Assembly: GCF_003052265.1 (NCBI RefSeq)
Contig: NZ_QANS01000002.1
Span: forward strand, 186,001-250,000
Reading direction: 5' to 3'
DNA: 64,000 nt
From: Stenotrophobium rhamnosiphilum
GTDB taxonomy: Bacteria > Pseudomonadota > Gammaproteobacteria > Nevskiales > Nevskiaceae
Part shown: piece after piece, positions 58,101 to 64,000 of the stretch
How positions within the stretch are numbered: the first letter of the stretch is position 1
How the letters are laid out: each line of letters opens with the position of its first letter
Program-made: the position numbers and the translations under genes
The notes under the pieces: generated by a model
Databases searched by the model: none
What the model saw: only the letters and a program-made list of their open reading frames with translations
Told to the model about the DNA's origin: nothing

Positions 58101-58677
58101 CGAGGTTTTCGCGAGTCTGCTTAATACGTGATTCGGTTTCTTTGCGGCGATCTTTATATCGCGAGATGCCCGCGGCTTCTTCCAACCAGTGACGAAGTTC
58201 TTCTGGCTTGGCTTCGATCATTCGCGAAACCATGCCCTGCTCGATGATCGCGTACTGGTTCTTGCCACCCAGACCGGTGCCGAGGAACAAATCGGTCACG
58301 TCGCGCTTCAAGCATTTGCGACCGTTGAGGAAGTACTGCGAGTTGCCATCACGCGTGAGTTCACGACGCACAGCAATTTCGGCATACGCCGCAAACGGGC
58401 CAGCAATCTGGCCGTCGCTGTTATCAAACGTCAATTCAACCATCGCGCGGCCAACCGGCTTACGCGTTTTGGAGCCGTTGAAGATCACGTCTTCAGCGTC
58501 GGCTGCGCGCAGGTTCTTGATGCTGGTCTCACCCAGCACCCAGCGCACAGCGTCGATCACGTTGGATTTTCCGCAGCCATTAGGGCCGACCACACCGGTC
58601 AGGTTCGCGGGCAGCGGCAGATGGGTCGGATCCACAAAGGATTTGAACCCGGCGATTTTTATGCCAGAAAGTCGCAT
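55162..58677 (-). CDS. smc: Chromosome segregation protein SMC
   Basis: 1171 residues. Walker A GPNGCGKSNVIDAVRW at the N-terminus, long coiled coils about 170-500 and 650-1000, a hinge between them (GVYTAATNEEALARMA region), and the ABC signature LLSGGEKAMTAVALLLALF with Walker B CLMDEVDAPLDDANV at the C-terminus. It organises the chromosome as a dimer with ScpA/ScpB. No MukB. The 237-base gap to queF holds small hairpins (GCCCG/CGGGC at 58696-58710, GCCGC/GCGGC at 58735-58751). Confidence 0.97.
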   Translation of the reverse strand: MRLSGIKIAGFKSFVDPTHLPLPANLTGVVGPNGCGKSNVIDAVRWVLGETSIKNLRAADAEDVIFNGSKTRKPVGRAMVELTFDNSDGQIAGPFAAYAEIAVRRELTRDGNSQYFLNGRKCLKRDVTDLFLGTGLGGKNQYAIIEQGMVSRMIEAKPEELRHWLEEAAGISRYKDRRKETESRIKQTRENLARLNDLRSEITQRLEVLNKQAANAEKYKELKTQERQLRAEILALRQRALVDASQSHETSIADLEKALEDVRTQVKVSEDARVAAEIEQRVAGQALNEEQSKVYEAEAALARQEQSLTHARELKSMKARELEELGRRTAEVERRTQSEQKRLEDLNASLIALEQQAKDGEQREVDAQGALIESEEDSLREQNRWEEFTQRAESPLFQTEGERVRVQQMERAQLQIDERLKRLSAEQQTLNIGPIQSSLFDVDAELTNLNNEIAESQGRLQSLDSDLQGLRDERSAAETALHETRQSLQTARGRMSSLETLQQAALRQDDAELNAWLRQNELHELPRLASALQVESGWESAVEHALDGLLQAPLLPQFADKLRGIANAPKAGTVLMDHVPGNGGPAGTLASKTTGPSAVIEFLSGVYTAATNEEALARMATLNPGESVVTQDGVWRGRNWVRYPRRDADRGGVIARGQLLKQLKVQVEEQSEQVLDKERILGELRNRIQAMENERRDKSGRFEQARARQAQRMAFRQAQAVRLEQTEARMNALTKDIETLNAQREQQAEELTETRERLISLEAIANQLREERTQIQQAMAKTRDLVQRARMGLNQATQARNEINVQLAGKRSALAALEQTLRDLAAQLETLANQRVEQQQMAEELDLPLQNQSETVEQVRATVQAARDQLRVARERLEATEAALVAAVQASRNAEYGKDEAVEKVQAAKIEFENLRARREGLAAQIEETGVDHDELFAGLKEDATAEAWEEKLASVLRRIERLGAINLAAIQELEEAQAREKYLGDQHADLHGALEMLEGAIKSIDGETQSRFKETFDKVNDVFKDRFPKLFGGGEAYLELTGDDLLDAGVRVMARPPGKRNSTIHLLSGGEKAMTAVALLLALFQLNPAPFCLMDEVDAPLDDANVGRFCEIVREMSHNVQFIIITHNKITMELAAQLHGVTMQEPGVSRLVSVDVSQAVELVGQPETKE

Positions 58678-58914
58678 TGAAACTCTTTTTTGAAGGCCCG
58701 TATGACGGGCGCTCTTATAAATGTGAATAACTAAGCCGCTTTTGAGGCGGCCTTTAAGTGCCGTAGTGTAAATTATCGCTACCGCATCTTCACGGGCATT
58801 ACGCGATTAAGCTTCATAGCCAGCCGCCGCTCGGACTTTGCTCCAAACATCCCCACGATGACGTTTTATTTCATCAGAATAAATAACTTTCACATTACTT
58901 AAAGCACAACTGCC

Positions 58915-59337
58915 ATGACCTCCAAACCCAGCAAGACTCTCGAAACCTTCCCCAACCCAGCTCCGCAGCGCGATTTCACCATCCGCATGCGCATGCCGGA
59001 GTTCACCTGCCTCTGCCCCAAAACCGGTCAACCGGATTTCGGCACGCTGTATCTGGAATACGTTGCCGACAAATCTTGCGTGGAATTGAAGGCGCTCAAG
59101 ATGTACCTGTGGAGCTTCCGCAACGAAGGCTGCTTCCATGAAGCTGTGACCAACCAGATTCTTGATGAATTGGTCAAAGCAACAAAACCTCGCTACATGC
59201 GCCTCACCGCCGTGTTCAATGTCCGCGGCGGCATCTACACGCACGTCACCGCTGAGCACACCAAGAAGGGCTGGAAAGGCACGCTGCCTCCATCCGCTTG
59301 GCATGTTGATCCGACAGGCGCAGGTGAGACGCCGTAA
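58915..59337 (+). CDS. queF: NADPH-dependent 7-cyano-7-deazaguanine reductase QueF
   Basis: 140 residues, the short unimodular QueF form. [21 protein letters not shown] carries the catalytic Cys, followed by [17 protein letters not shown] and [13 protein letters not shown]. It reduces preQ0 to preQ1 for queuosine in tRNA. The start is the ATG at 58915. No preQ1 riboswitch is seen in the gap upstream. Bimodular QueF is usual in enteric Gammaproteobacteria, so the short form is a minor lineage marker. Confidence 0.95.
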   Translation: MTSKPSKTLETFPNPAPQRDFTIRMRMPEFTCLCPKTGQPDFGTLYLEYVADKSCVELKALKMYLWSFRNEGCFHEAVTNQILDELVKATKPRYMRLTAVFNVRGGIYTHVTAEHTKKGWKGTLPPSAWHVDPTGAGETP

Positions 59338-59368
59338 ATAATCCAGACAGCTTTTAGGGGAAAGCTCG

Positions 59369-59719
59369 ATGACGTTTTCAGAATTATTGGATTGGCAGTG
59401 GAGCGATTACGGCAAGCGCCACCGCAATCGCATGAATCTGATTATTCACATCGTCGCCGTGCCGCTGTTCTGGCTTGGCACGTTTAACGTCATCACCGCT
59501 CTATTGTTTGAAGGCGCACTGCACGCGTTTGGCGGCGCGATTCTTGTTGGCCTGTCCCTGTTCGCACAGGGACGCGGCCACGAGATGGAAGCGTTGCAGC
59601 CCGTGCCATTCACAACTCGCTGGGAGTTTGTGCGACGCATCGTCGCCGAACAGTTCGTAACGTTTCCGCGTTTTCTTGCGAGCGGTGGTTGGTACGAAAA
59701 TTTGAAATCGTCAACGTAG
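59369..59719 (+). CDS. Mpo1/DUF962-like membrane protein
   Basis: 116 residues. RHRNRMNLIIHIVAVPLFW with its His residues and the later QGRGHEMEALQPVPF follow the Mpo1/DUF962 pattern, with one or two membrane segments. The yeast relative is an iron-dependent dioxygenase in 2-hydroxy fatty acid alpha-oxidation; bacterial members are uncharacterised and this one is short. Its TAG stop lies in the left arm of an inverted repeat. Confidence 0.75.
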   Translation: MTFSELLDWQWSDYGKRHRNRMNLIIHIVAVPLFWLGTFNVITALLFEGALHAFGGAILVGLSLFAQGRGHEMEALQPVPFTTRWEFVRRIVAEQFVTFPRFLASGGWYENLKSST

Positions 59720-59784
59720 GGTGCGCTGCGCGCACCGATCACCTTGGTTAACAGAGTATAGCGGTGCGCACAGCGCGCCCTACG
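59715..59784. repeat. REP-like inverted repeat supplying both stop codons
   Basis: Arms CGTAGGGTGCGCTGCGCG... (59715-59737) and their partner (59762-59784) are 23 bases long with two mismatches and a 24-base loop. The TAG of the left arm is the stop of the Mpo1-like gene (59717-59719). The TAG of the right arm, read on the other strand, is the stop of the FGGY kinase (59782-59780). It may also act as a bidirectional terminator, although T-runs are lacking. Confidence 0.85.
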
Positions 59785-61351
59785 CAGGATACCCAGTCAC
59801 TTCGCGAATTCTCTTATAAAGCGGCTGCAAACGCGGATACAGCTCGCGGTACACATCACGATATAGCGCGTCATAAACCTTGCGCGCTTCAGGTTCTGGC
59901 TCGAAGCGGCTACCGATGCGCGTCATCGCTGAGACCGCAGTAGCGTAATCACCATGCACACCCAAGCCCACAGCCAAATTCACCGCCGCGCCTAAGGCTG
60001 AAGTTTCATAGATCTCTGGACGCTCAGCCGTCAAACCAAAAACATCCGCCGTGATCTGCATTGCTTGATCACTCTGCGAACCGCCACCGCCAACAATCAC
60101 GCGACGAATCGGACGCTTGGTCTTCTTTTCGATCTGCTCACGCCCCGCGCGCAAGCTGTAAACCAAACCTTCGAGAATCGCGCGATACAAATGCGCGCGC
60201 GTATGCACATCACCGAAGCCAATGATCGCGCCTTTGGCTTCGGGGCCCGGATCGCGCACGCCCGGCGACCAGTATGGCTGCAAGGTCAGGCCCATTGAGC
60301 CCGCTGGAATATTCTTGATGAGGTCATCAAACAACGCTTCGACAGCAACGCCACGTTCTTTCGCCAGCGCCTGTTCTCGTTGCGCAAATTCACGCTTGAA
60401 CCAACTCACCATCCAGAAGCCGCGGAAAATTTGGATCTCGGTATTCCACGCGTTTGGCATTGCGGCCGGATACGCGGGCAACATGCGCTGCACTTCGATG
60501 TATCGCGACTGCGTGGTGTTGATGGTGGCCGTTGTGCCGAACGAAAGCTGCGCGACATCGGGCTCCATCACACCGCAACCGAGCACTTCACAAGCTTTAT
60601 CCGCAGCAGCAGCAATCACTGGCACGCCAACTGGCAAACCCAAAGCATCAGCAGCAACTTTGCTGAGCGTACCCAGCTTGCCCCCTGGCGCAACTAAGTG
60701 CGGCAACTGCTCTTGGCGAACAGCAACGGCTTTCCATTTGAAATCGGCAGGCTTGGCCCAAGCGAGTCGCTTGTAGTCGAAAGGAATAAATCCAACTTGC
60801 GATCCCACTGAATCAACGTAGTCGCCAACCAATCGCTCTGTGAGCCAACCGGAGAGAAATAAAAACTTGTGCGTCTCGCGCCACATCTCCGGCTGATGCT
60901 GCGCAAACCAGTTGGCTTCTGCCTCGGCCTGAAAATGTTGAATCAGACTTGTTGCTCCAACAAGTTTGAATGCGGTGTTCCACATTGCGCCCATATCAGG
61001 TGGCGCAGTGCAGCGACGTTGATCCAACCATACCGTTGCCGGACGCAGAACCTTGCCAGCGCGATCGACGCACACCATGGTGGCGCGCTGCGTGGTCAGT
61101 GAAAGTCCAGTGATCTCGTCTGGCTTTACGACGTCTTGTTGCCACAGCTTACGACAGCTTTCGGTAACCGCATTCCAATAAACCTCTGGATCTTGCTCTG
61201 CCCAGCCTGGCTGCGGCGATTGATAAGTCGGCTCAATGGCTGTCTGCGCTTTAACCAACAAGTGGCCCTGCGCATCAAACACGATCGCGCGTGCACTTTG
61301 CGTGCCGACATCAATCGCAAGAAGTCTGACTTTGCTTGTGTTATCGCTCAT
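59780..61351 (-). CDS. FGGY family carbohydrate kinase
   Basis: 523 residues from the ATG at 61351 (MSDNTSKVRLLAIDVGTQS), overlapping the upstream stop by four bases. FGGY hallmarks: LAIDVGTQSARAIVFDA, TTQRATMVCVD, ATVWLDQR, AAADKACEVLGCG and GGGGSQSDQAMQITADVFG. The sugar is not obvious: context with a glycerol-phosphate oxidase suggests glycerol or another polyol, while the sequence is not a typical GlpK. The last codons lie inside the right arm of a REP-like repeat. Confidence 0.88.
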   Translation of the reverse strand: MSDNTSKVRLLAIDVGTQSARAIVFDAQGHLLVKAQTAIEPTYQSPQPGWAEQDPEVYWNAVTESCRKLWQQDVVKPDEITGLSLTTQRATMVCVDRAGKVLRPATVWLDQRRCTAPPDMGAMWNTAFKLVGATSLIQHFQAEAEANWFAQHQPEMWRETHKFLFLSGWLTERLVGDYVDSVGSQVGFIPFDYKRLAWAKPADFKWKAVAVRQEQLPHLVAPGGKLGTLSKVAADALGLPVGVPVIAAAADKACEVLGCGVMEPDVAQLSFGTTATINTTQSRYIEVQRMLPAYPAAMPNAWNTEIQIFRGFWMVSWFKREFAQREQALAKERGVAVEALFDDLIKNIPAGSMGLTLQPYWSPGVRDPGPEAKGAIIGFGDVHTRAHLYRAILEGLVYSLRAGREQIEKKTKRPIRRVIVGGGGSQSDQAMQITADVFGLTAERPEIYETSALGAAVNLAVGLGVHGDYATAVSAMTRIGSRFEPEPEARKVYDALYRDVYRELYPRLQPLYKRIREVTGYPA

Positions 61352-62874
61352 GCAATCACCGGCGCGTGATTGCGCTGCCATAGTTCAAGATAGCGTGCAG
61401 ATTCGGCATTCCAACGCGCTTCATCCCAAGCCAATTCAGTCATGCAAATTTCTTTGACACGCGGCAGAATTTCCAGACCGCCGTTGACCATCACCAAACC
61501 AATACGCGTGCGGCGCATTAACAAATCGTCGAGTTGATGAACTTGCTCGTGGCGCGCAGCCCAATGCAGCTCTGCCCAGCAATAGGGCGTGCCTTCGATG
61601 ATTTCCAACTGCGCTGGTGTTGAACTGCTTAGCAATACGTTTGCTGCTTTTGCACCCAAGCGCCCAAACAAGCGCTCATGCTTCTGCTGCTTTGCAGATT
61701 CAAACACGGGCTGATCTTTGCCCGGCGCCAGCGCAGGAACTTGCTTGGCCGCTTCATGCAAAACTTCGCGCGCGGTAACGCGAAAAGTCGTGAGCTTGCC
61801 GCCGGTGATATTCACCAAGCCGGGACTGCTCCACATTGCTGACTCGCGTGATTCTTCTGACGGATTATCTTTGCCGCTATCGACAATCGGACGCACGCCT
61901 GAGTAAGTTGAAAGTGCATCACTGGACTTTAACTGCAATGCCGGAAATTGATAAGCCAAGCCATCAATCAAATAATCGGCTTCTTCAAGCGTCATTCGTG
62001 GATGACCTTGCGATGCATCGTGGTCAAGATCAGTGGTGCCATACACAACAGCGCCTTCCCATGGATACGCAAAGATCGGCCGCTGATCTTTAGGGTGTAA
62101 CCAAGACACCGCTCTCTTTACCGGCAGCGTGTCTTTTGAGAAAACAAAATGGCTGCCACGCAGAGGACGCAATTTAGGACTTCCTTCTGGCGCCCCTTGC
62201 AGATCACTTGCCCACGCACCGCTGGCGTTGATGACAATACTGCCAGCGATCTCACGCGTTTGGCCTGAAGCCGAATCTGTCAGGCGCACGCCTGTTACTT
62301 GCGCACCGCTCATCACCACTTCGGCGCGCACGTAGTTGAGTGCAACAGCGCCAGCATCGACCGCATCACGAATCAAACGCTGAACCAAACGCGCATCATC
62401 CGTGCGCGCATCTTCGTAATGCACGGCACCAAGCAAATCTGGCTTGCGCAGATTTGGCTCAATCTTCAGCAATGAATTTTGTGACAACCACCCAGAGACG
62501 AAAGTGCCTGCCATCAGATCGTAAATCCATAGGCCCATCCGCATCGTGAATTTGCCGGGCTTGGCACCCTGATACAGCGGCATCAGAAAAGGTTGCGTCT
62601 CAACAAGGCCCGGCGCTTCACGTAGCAATCGCTGACGCTCGCGTACCGACTCCAGCGTTAAACGCCACTGCTTGTTCTTGAGATAACGCAAACCACCGTG
62701 CACCAACTTTGATGATGCCGATGATGTGCCGGAGGCAAAATCATTTTGTTCAACCAGCAGTACACGCGCGCCGGTGCGTACGGCTTCACGCAGAATTCCG
62801 GCACCCGAGATGCCGCCGCCAATCACAATCGCGTCGAAAGATGCTGGCAGCGTATTGAGATCAATGCTTGACAT
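61348..62874 (-). CDS. glpD: Glycerol-3-phosphate dehydrogenase/oxidase-like FAD protein
   Basis: 508 residues. FAD site VIGGGISGAGILREAVRTGARV, the GlpD signature SSKLVHGGLRYLKNKQWRL, and GGKLTTFRVTAREVLHEAA. The family oxidises glycerol 3-phosphate to dihydroxyacetone phosphate at the membrane and feeds quinone. Its place between an FGGY kinase and an AGPS-like oxidase fits glycerol use or ether-lipid supply; a different sugar phosphate substrate is possible. The 5' end overlaps the ABM-like gene by 14 bases. Confidence 0.88.
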   Translation of the reverse strand: MSSIDLNTLPASFDAIVIGGGISGAGILREAVRTGARVLLVEQNDFASGTSSASSKLVHGGLRYLKNKQWRLTLESVRERQRLLREAPGLVETQPFLMPLYQGAKPGKFTMRMGLWIYDLMAGTFVSGWLSQNSLLKIEPNLRKPDLLGAVHYEDARTDDARLVQRLIRDAVDAGAVALNYVRAEVVMSGAQVTGVRLTDSASGQTREIAGSIVINASGAWASDLQGAPEGSPKLRPLRGSHFVFSKDTLPVKRAVSWLHPKDQRPIFAYPWEGAVVYGTTDLDHDASQGHPRMTLEEADYLIDGLAYQFPALQLKSSDALSTYSGVRPIVDSGKDNPSEESRESAMWSSPGLVNITGGKLTTFRVTAREVLHEAAKQVPALAPGKDQPVFESAKQQKHERLFGRLGAKAANVLLSSSTPAQLEIIEGTPYCWAELHWAARHEQVHQLDDLLMRRTRIGLVMVNGGLEILPRVKEICMTELAWDEARWNAESARYLELWQRNHAPVIA

Positions 62875-63223
62875 GAGGCCCCGTCAATCCTTGTGACGCT
62901 AGCTGCTCTGGCATGAGGTGATCTGCAATGGGCGCGAGAAAAGTCGGTGGCCAAGTATCTTCGACCGCATCTAGCATGAGCTGCGACCACATTTCGTCTT
63001 CAGGCTTTTGCTCGCATGAGGCTTCCCAAGATTTCTTGTCCACCCACTGAGCATAAGCAATCCACGTGCCCTGCTCGCTCTTATGCAAGCGCGAACCACG
63101 TGAGCCACGGTTATTCATCTGCAGCAGCGTTAGTCCTTCCCACGCTTTGCGAAATTGCGTCTCTTTGCCTGGCTTGATCAGCCATTGGTAGATCACTGCG
63201 AATTCAGTTTTGTTGTTGCTCAC
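62861..63223 (-). CDS. ABM-like small protein
   Basis: 120 residues from the GTG at 63223, chosen because GAGG lies six bases upstream; a TTG five codons earlier is also open. FAVIYQWLIKPGKETQFRKA, SRLHKSEQGTWIAYAQWVD and KSWEASCEQKPEDEMW suggest the dimeric alpha+beta barrel of antibiotic biosynthesis monooxygenase-type proteins. It overlaps glpD by 14 bases and begins eight bases upstream of the end of the FAD oxidase gene. Function unknown; perhaps a regulatory or protective factor for the flavoenzymes. Confidence 0.7.
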   Translation of the reverse strand: MSNNKTEFAVIYQWLIKPGKETQFRKAWEGLTLLQMNNRGSRGSRLHKSEQGTWIAYAQWVDKKSWEASCEQKPEDEMWSQLMLDAVEDTWPPTFLAPIADHLMPEQLASQGLTGPHVKH

Positions 63224-63230
63224 GCGCGCC

Positions 63231-64000
63231 TCAGACAAATAACTTGCCGGGATTCATCATGGCTTGCGGATCAAACTCACGCGCCATTGCGCGGATCAGA
63301 TCCATACCCAGCGCGCCCTTCTCTGCTGGCATATACGGCGCGTGATCGACACCAACGCCGTGCTGATGGCTAATGGTGCCGCCATGCTCAACCATCGTTT
63401 CGCAGAGGCGACTCTTGAGTTTGCGCCAGCGTTCGTAGTCACCTTCAAAGTTACCTGTCGAGCGAAATACGAAGGTGGAATAAATGCTGCAACCCTGACG
63501 ATAGACATGCGACAAGTGCGTGAAGGCGTGAACCTTCTCGTTTTCTTTGCCCAACACATCGCGTGCGGTTTGTTCTATCGCACGCATCAGCGGCGTGACT
63601 TTGTTCCAGTTGATGGCGGTTTCGACTGTGTCGGCTGCGTAGCCTGCTTCCCATAGTGCGTTGCGCAGATAAGGGCCACGGAAACGATTCTTGGCCCATG
63701 CTTTGCCCATGAAGCGGCCCACATGCGCACCCTTAAAGCTCGCGGCAATATCGAGTGCGCGATGACGTGAGTGATTGCATTCAATCTCCGAACCCGTCAC
63801 GCCAATCATCAACATGCATGCGCCTTGACCAATGCCACGCAGACGCAGATAGCGATTCAACCAAGTGAGCGCAGTCTTGTGACCTGCAACGAGTGCGAGT
63901 TGGGTTTCAGTTTCAATTTCGTTGGAGAGACGCAGCATCGACAAGGGCACATCGCTTTGCACCATCGTGCGCACAGCATCGAGGCCAATCTCCCAGCTTG
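63231..64000 (-). CDS. FAD-linked oxidase, alkylglycerone-phosphate synthase-like (5' end outside window)
   Basis: The C-terminal part only: the frame remains open to base 64000, reading WEIGLDAVRTMVQSDVPLS, so the start is outside. The segment SMLRLSNEIETE, the VTGSEIECNHSRHRALD stretch, the histidine-rich HGGTISHQHGVGVDHAPY loop and the ending FDPQAMMNPGKLF match the C-terminal domain of alkylglycerone-phosphate synthase (AGPS) and related D-lactate-type FAD oxidases. AGPS makes the ether bond in ether lipids in eukaryotes; bacterial relatives are mostly uncharacterised. It leads the kinase-glpD operon. Confidence 0.82.
   Translation of the reverse strand, partial: SWEIGLDAVRTMVQSDVPLSMLRLSNEIETETQLALVAGHKTALTWLNRYLRLRGIGQGACMLMIGVTGSEIECNHSRHRALDIAASFKGAHVGRFMGKAWAKNRFRGPYLRNALWEAGYAADTVETAINWNKVTPLMRAIEQTARDVLGKENEKVHAFTHLSHVYRQGCSIYSTFVFRSTGNFEGDYERWRKLKSRLCETMVEHGGTISHQHGVGVDHAPYMPAEKGALGMDLIRAMAREFDPQAMMNPGKLFV

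Noticed and set aside
58678-58914. preQ1 riboswitch upstream of queF
   Set aside because: The gap contains small GC hairpins but nothing like the preQ1-I or preQ1-II core; the hairpins lie nearer smc.

Overview
The window reads as a single chromosomal segment of a gammaproteobacterium (no plasmid, phage or IS genes). Pointers are the smc-zipA-ligA order, the rpsP-rimM-trmD-rplS operon, an aspS of Pseudomonas type, monothiol grxD plus bolA, sodB, and the nrdR-rib-nusB-thiL-pgpA string. I cannot name the genus from sequence alone. Base composition looks even, and nearly all genes are ordinary housekeeping genes packed into short-gap or ATGA-coupled operons.

Layout. 1-8.4 kb (+): a membrane acyltransferase (cut by the window edge), then a coupled set that resembles the mycobacterial D-arabinofuranose donor pathway: a HAD-UbiA fusion (DPPR synthase-like), a GtrA protein, a DprE1-like oxidase, a DprE2-like reductase, and two tandem AftB-like GT-C glycosyltransferases. 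This is the most unusual part of the window. 8.4-14.4 kb (-): etfA/etfB, ETF-ubiquinone oxidoreductase, an AtuA/DUF1446 protein and an EthD protein. 14.4-22.6 kb (-): nadA-glyA-nrdR-ribD-ribE-ribB(A)-ribH-nusB-thiL-pgpA, largely translationally coupled. 22.8-27.2 kb (-): an Ig-like lipoprotein, aspS, DUF502 and FmdB.

27.4-35.8 kb: an EamA exporter, a MoaB/CinA-like protein, a hypothetical gene, amtB with a sigma-54 promoter, a DJ-1 protein, grxD, a Urate_ox_N membrane protein, sodB, argF, nadC and a GNAT protein. 35.8-39.2 kb (-): murI, an alpha/beta hydrolase and sppA. 39.2-43 kb (+): a 2-Cys peroxiredoxin behind an OxyR-like site, trxB, GST, an NlpC/P60 lipoprotein and a methyltransferase. 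43-50 kb (-): htpG with a sigma-32-like promoter, rplS-trmD-rimM-rpsP, ffh, an MBL-fold enzyme and a Sua5/YciO protein. 50-51.3 kb (+): yciB, yciI, bolA. 51.3-58.7 kb (-): two tandem periplasmic thioredoxin-like genes, ligA, zipA, smc. 58.9-59.7 kb (+): queF and an Mpo1-like gene. 59.8-64 kb (-): an FGGY kinase, a GlpD-like oxidase, an ABM-like small protein and an AGPS-like FAD oxidase (cut by the edge), a possible glycerol/ether-lipid related operon.

How it fits together: the first 8 kb probably makes polyprenyl-phospho-arabinose and transfers it to a surface polymer or protein. The ETF genes feed electrons from acyl-CoA-type dehydrogenases to quinone. The rib/nad/glyA/thiL block makes coenzymes. 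Prx, TrxB, SodB, GrxD/BolA and GST are scattered redox-defence genes. No gene-free stretch exceeds 300 bases, and I saw no tRNA, rRNA, CRISPR array or transposase.
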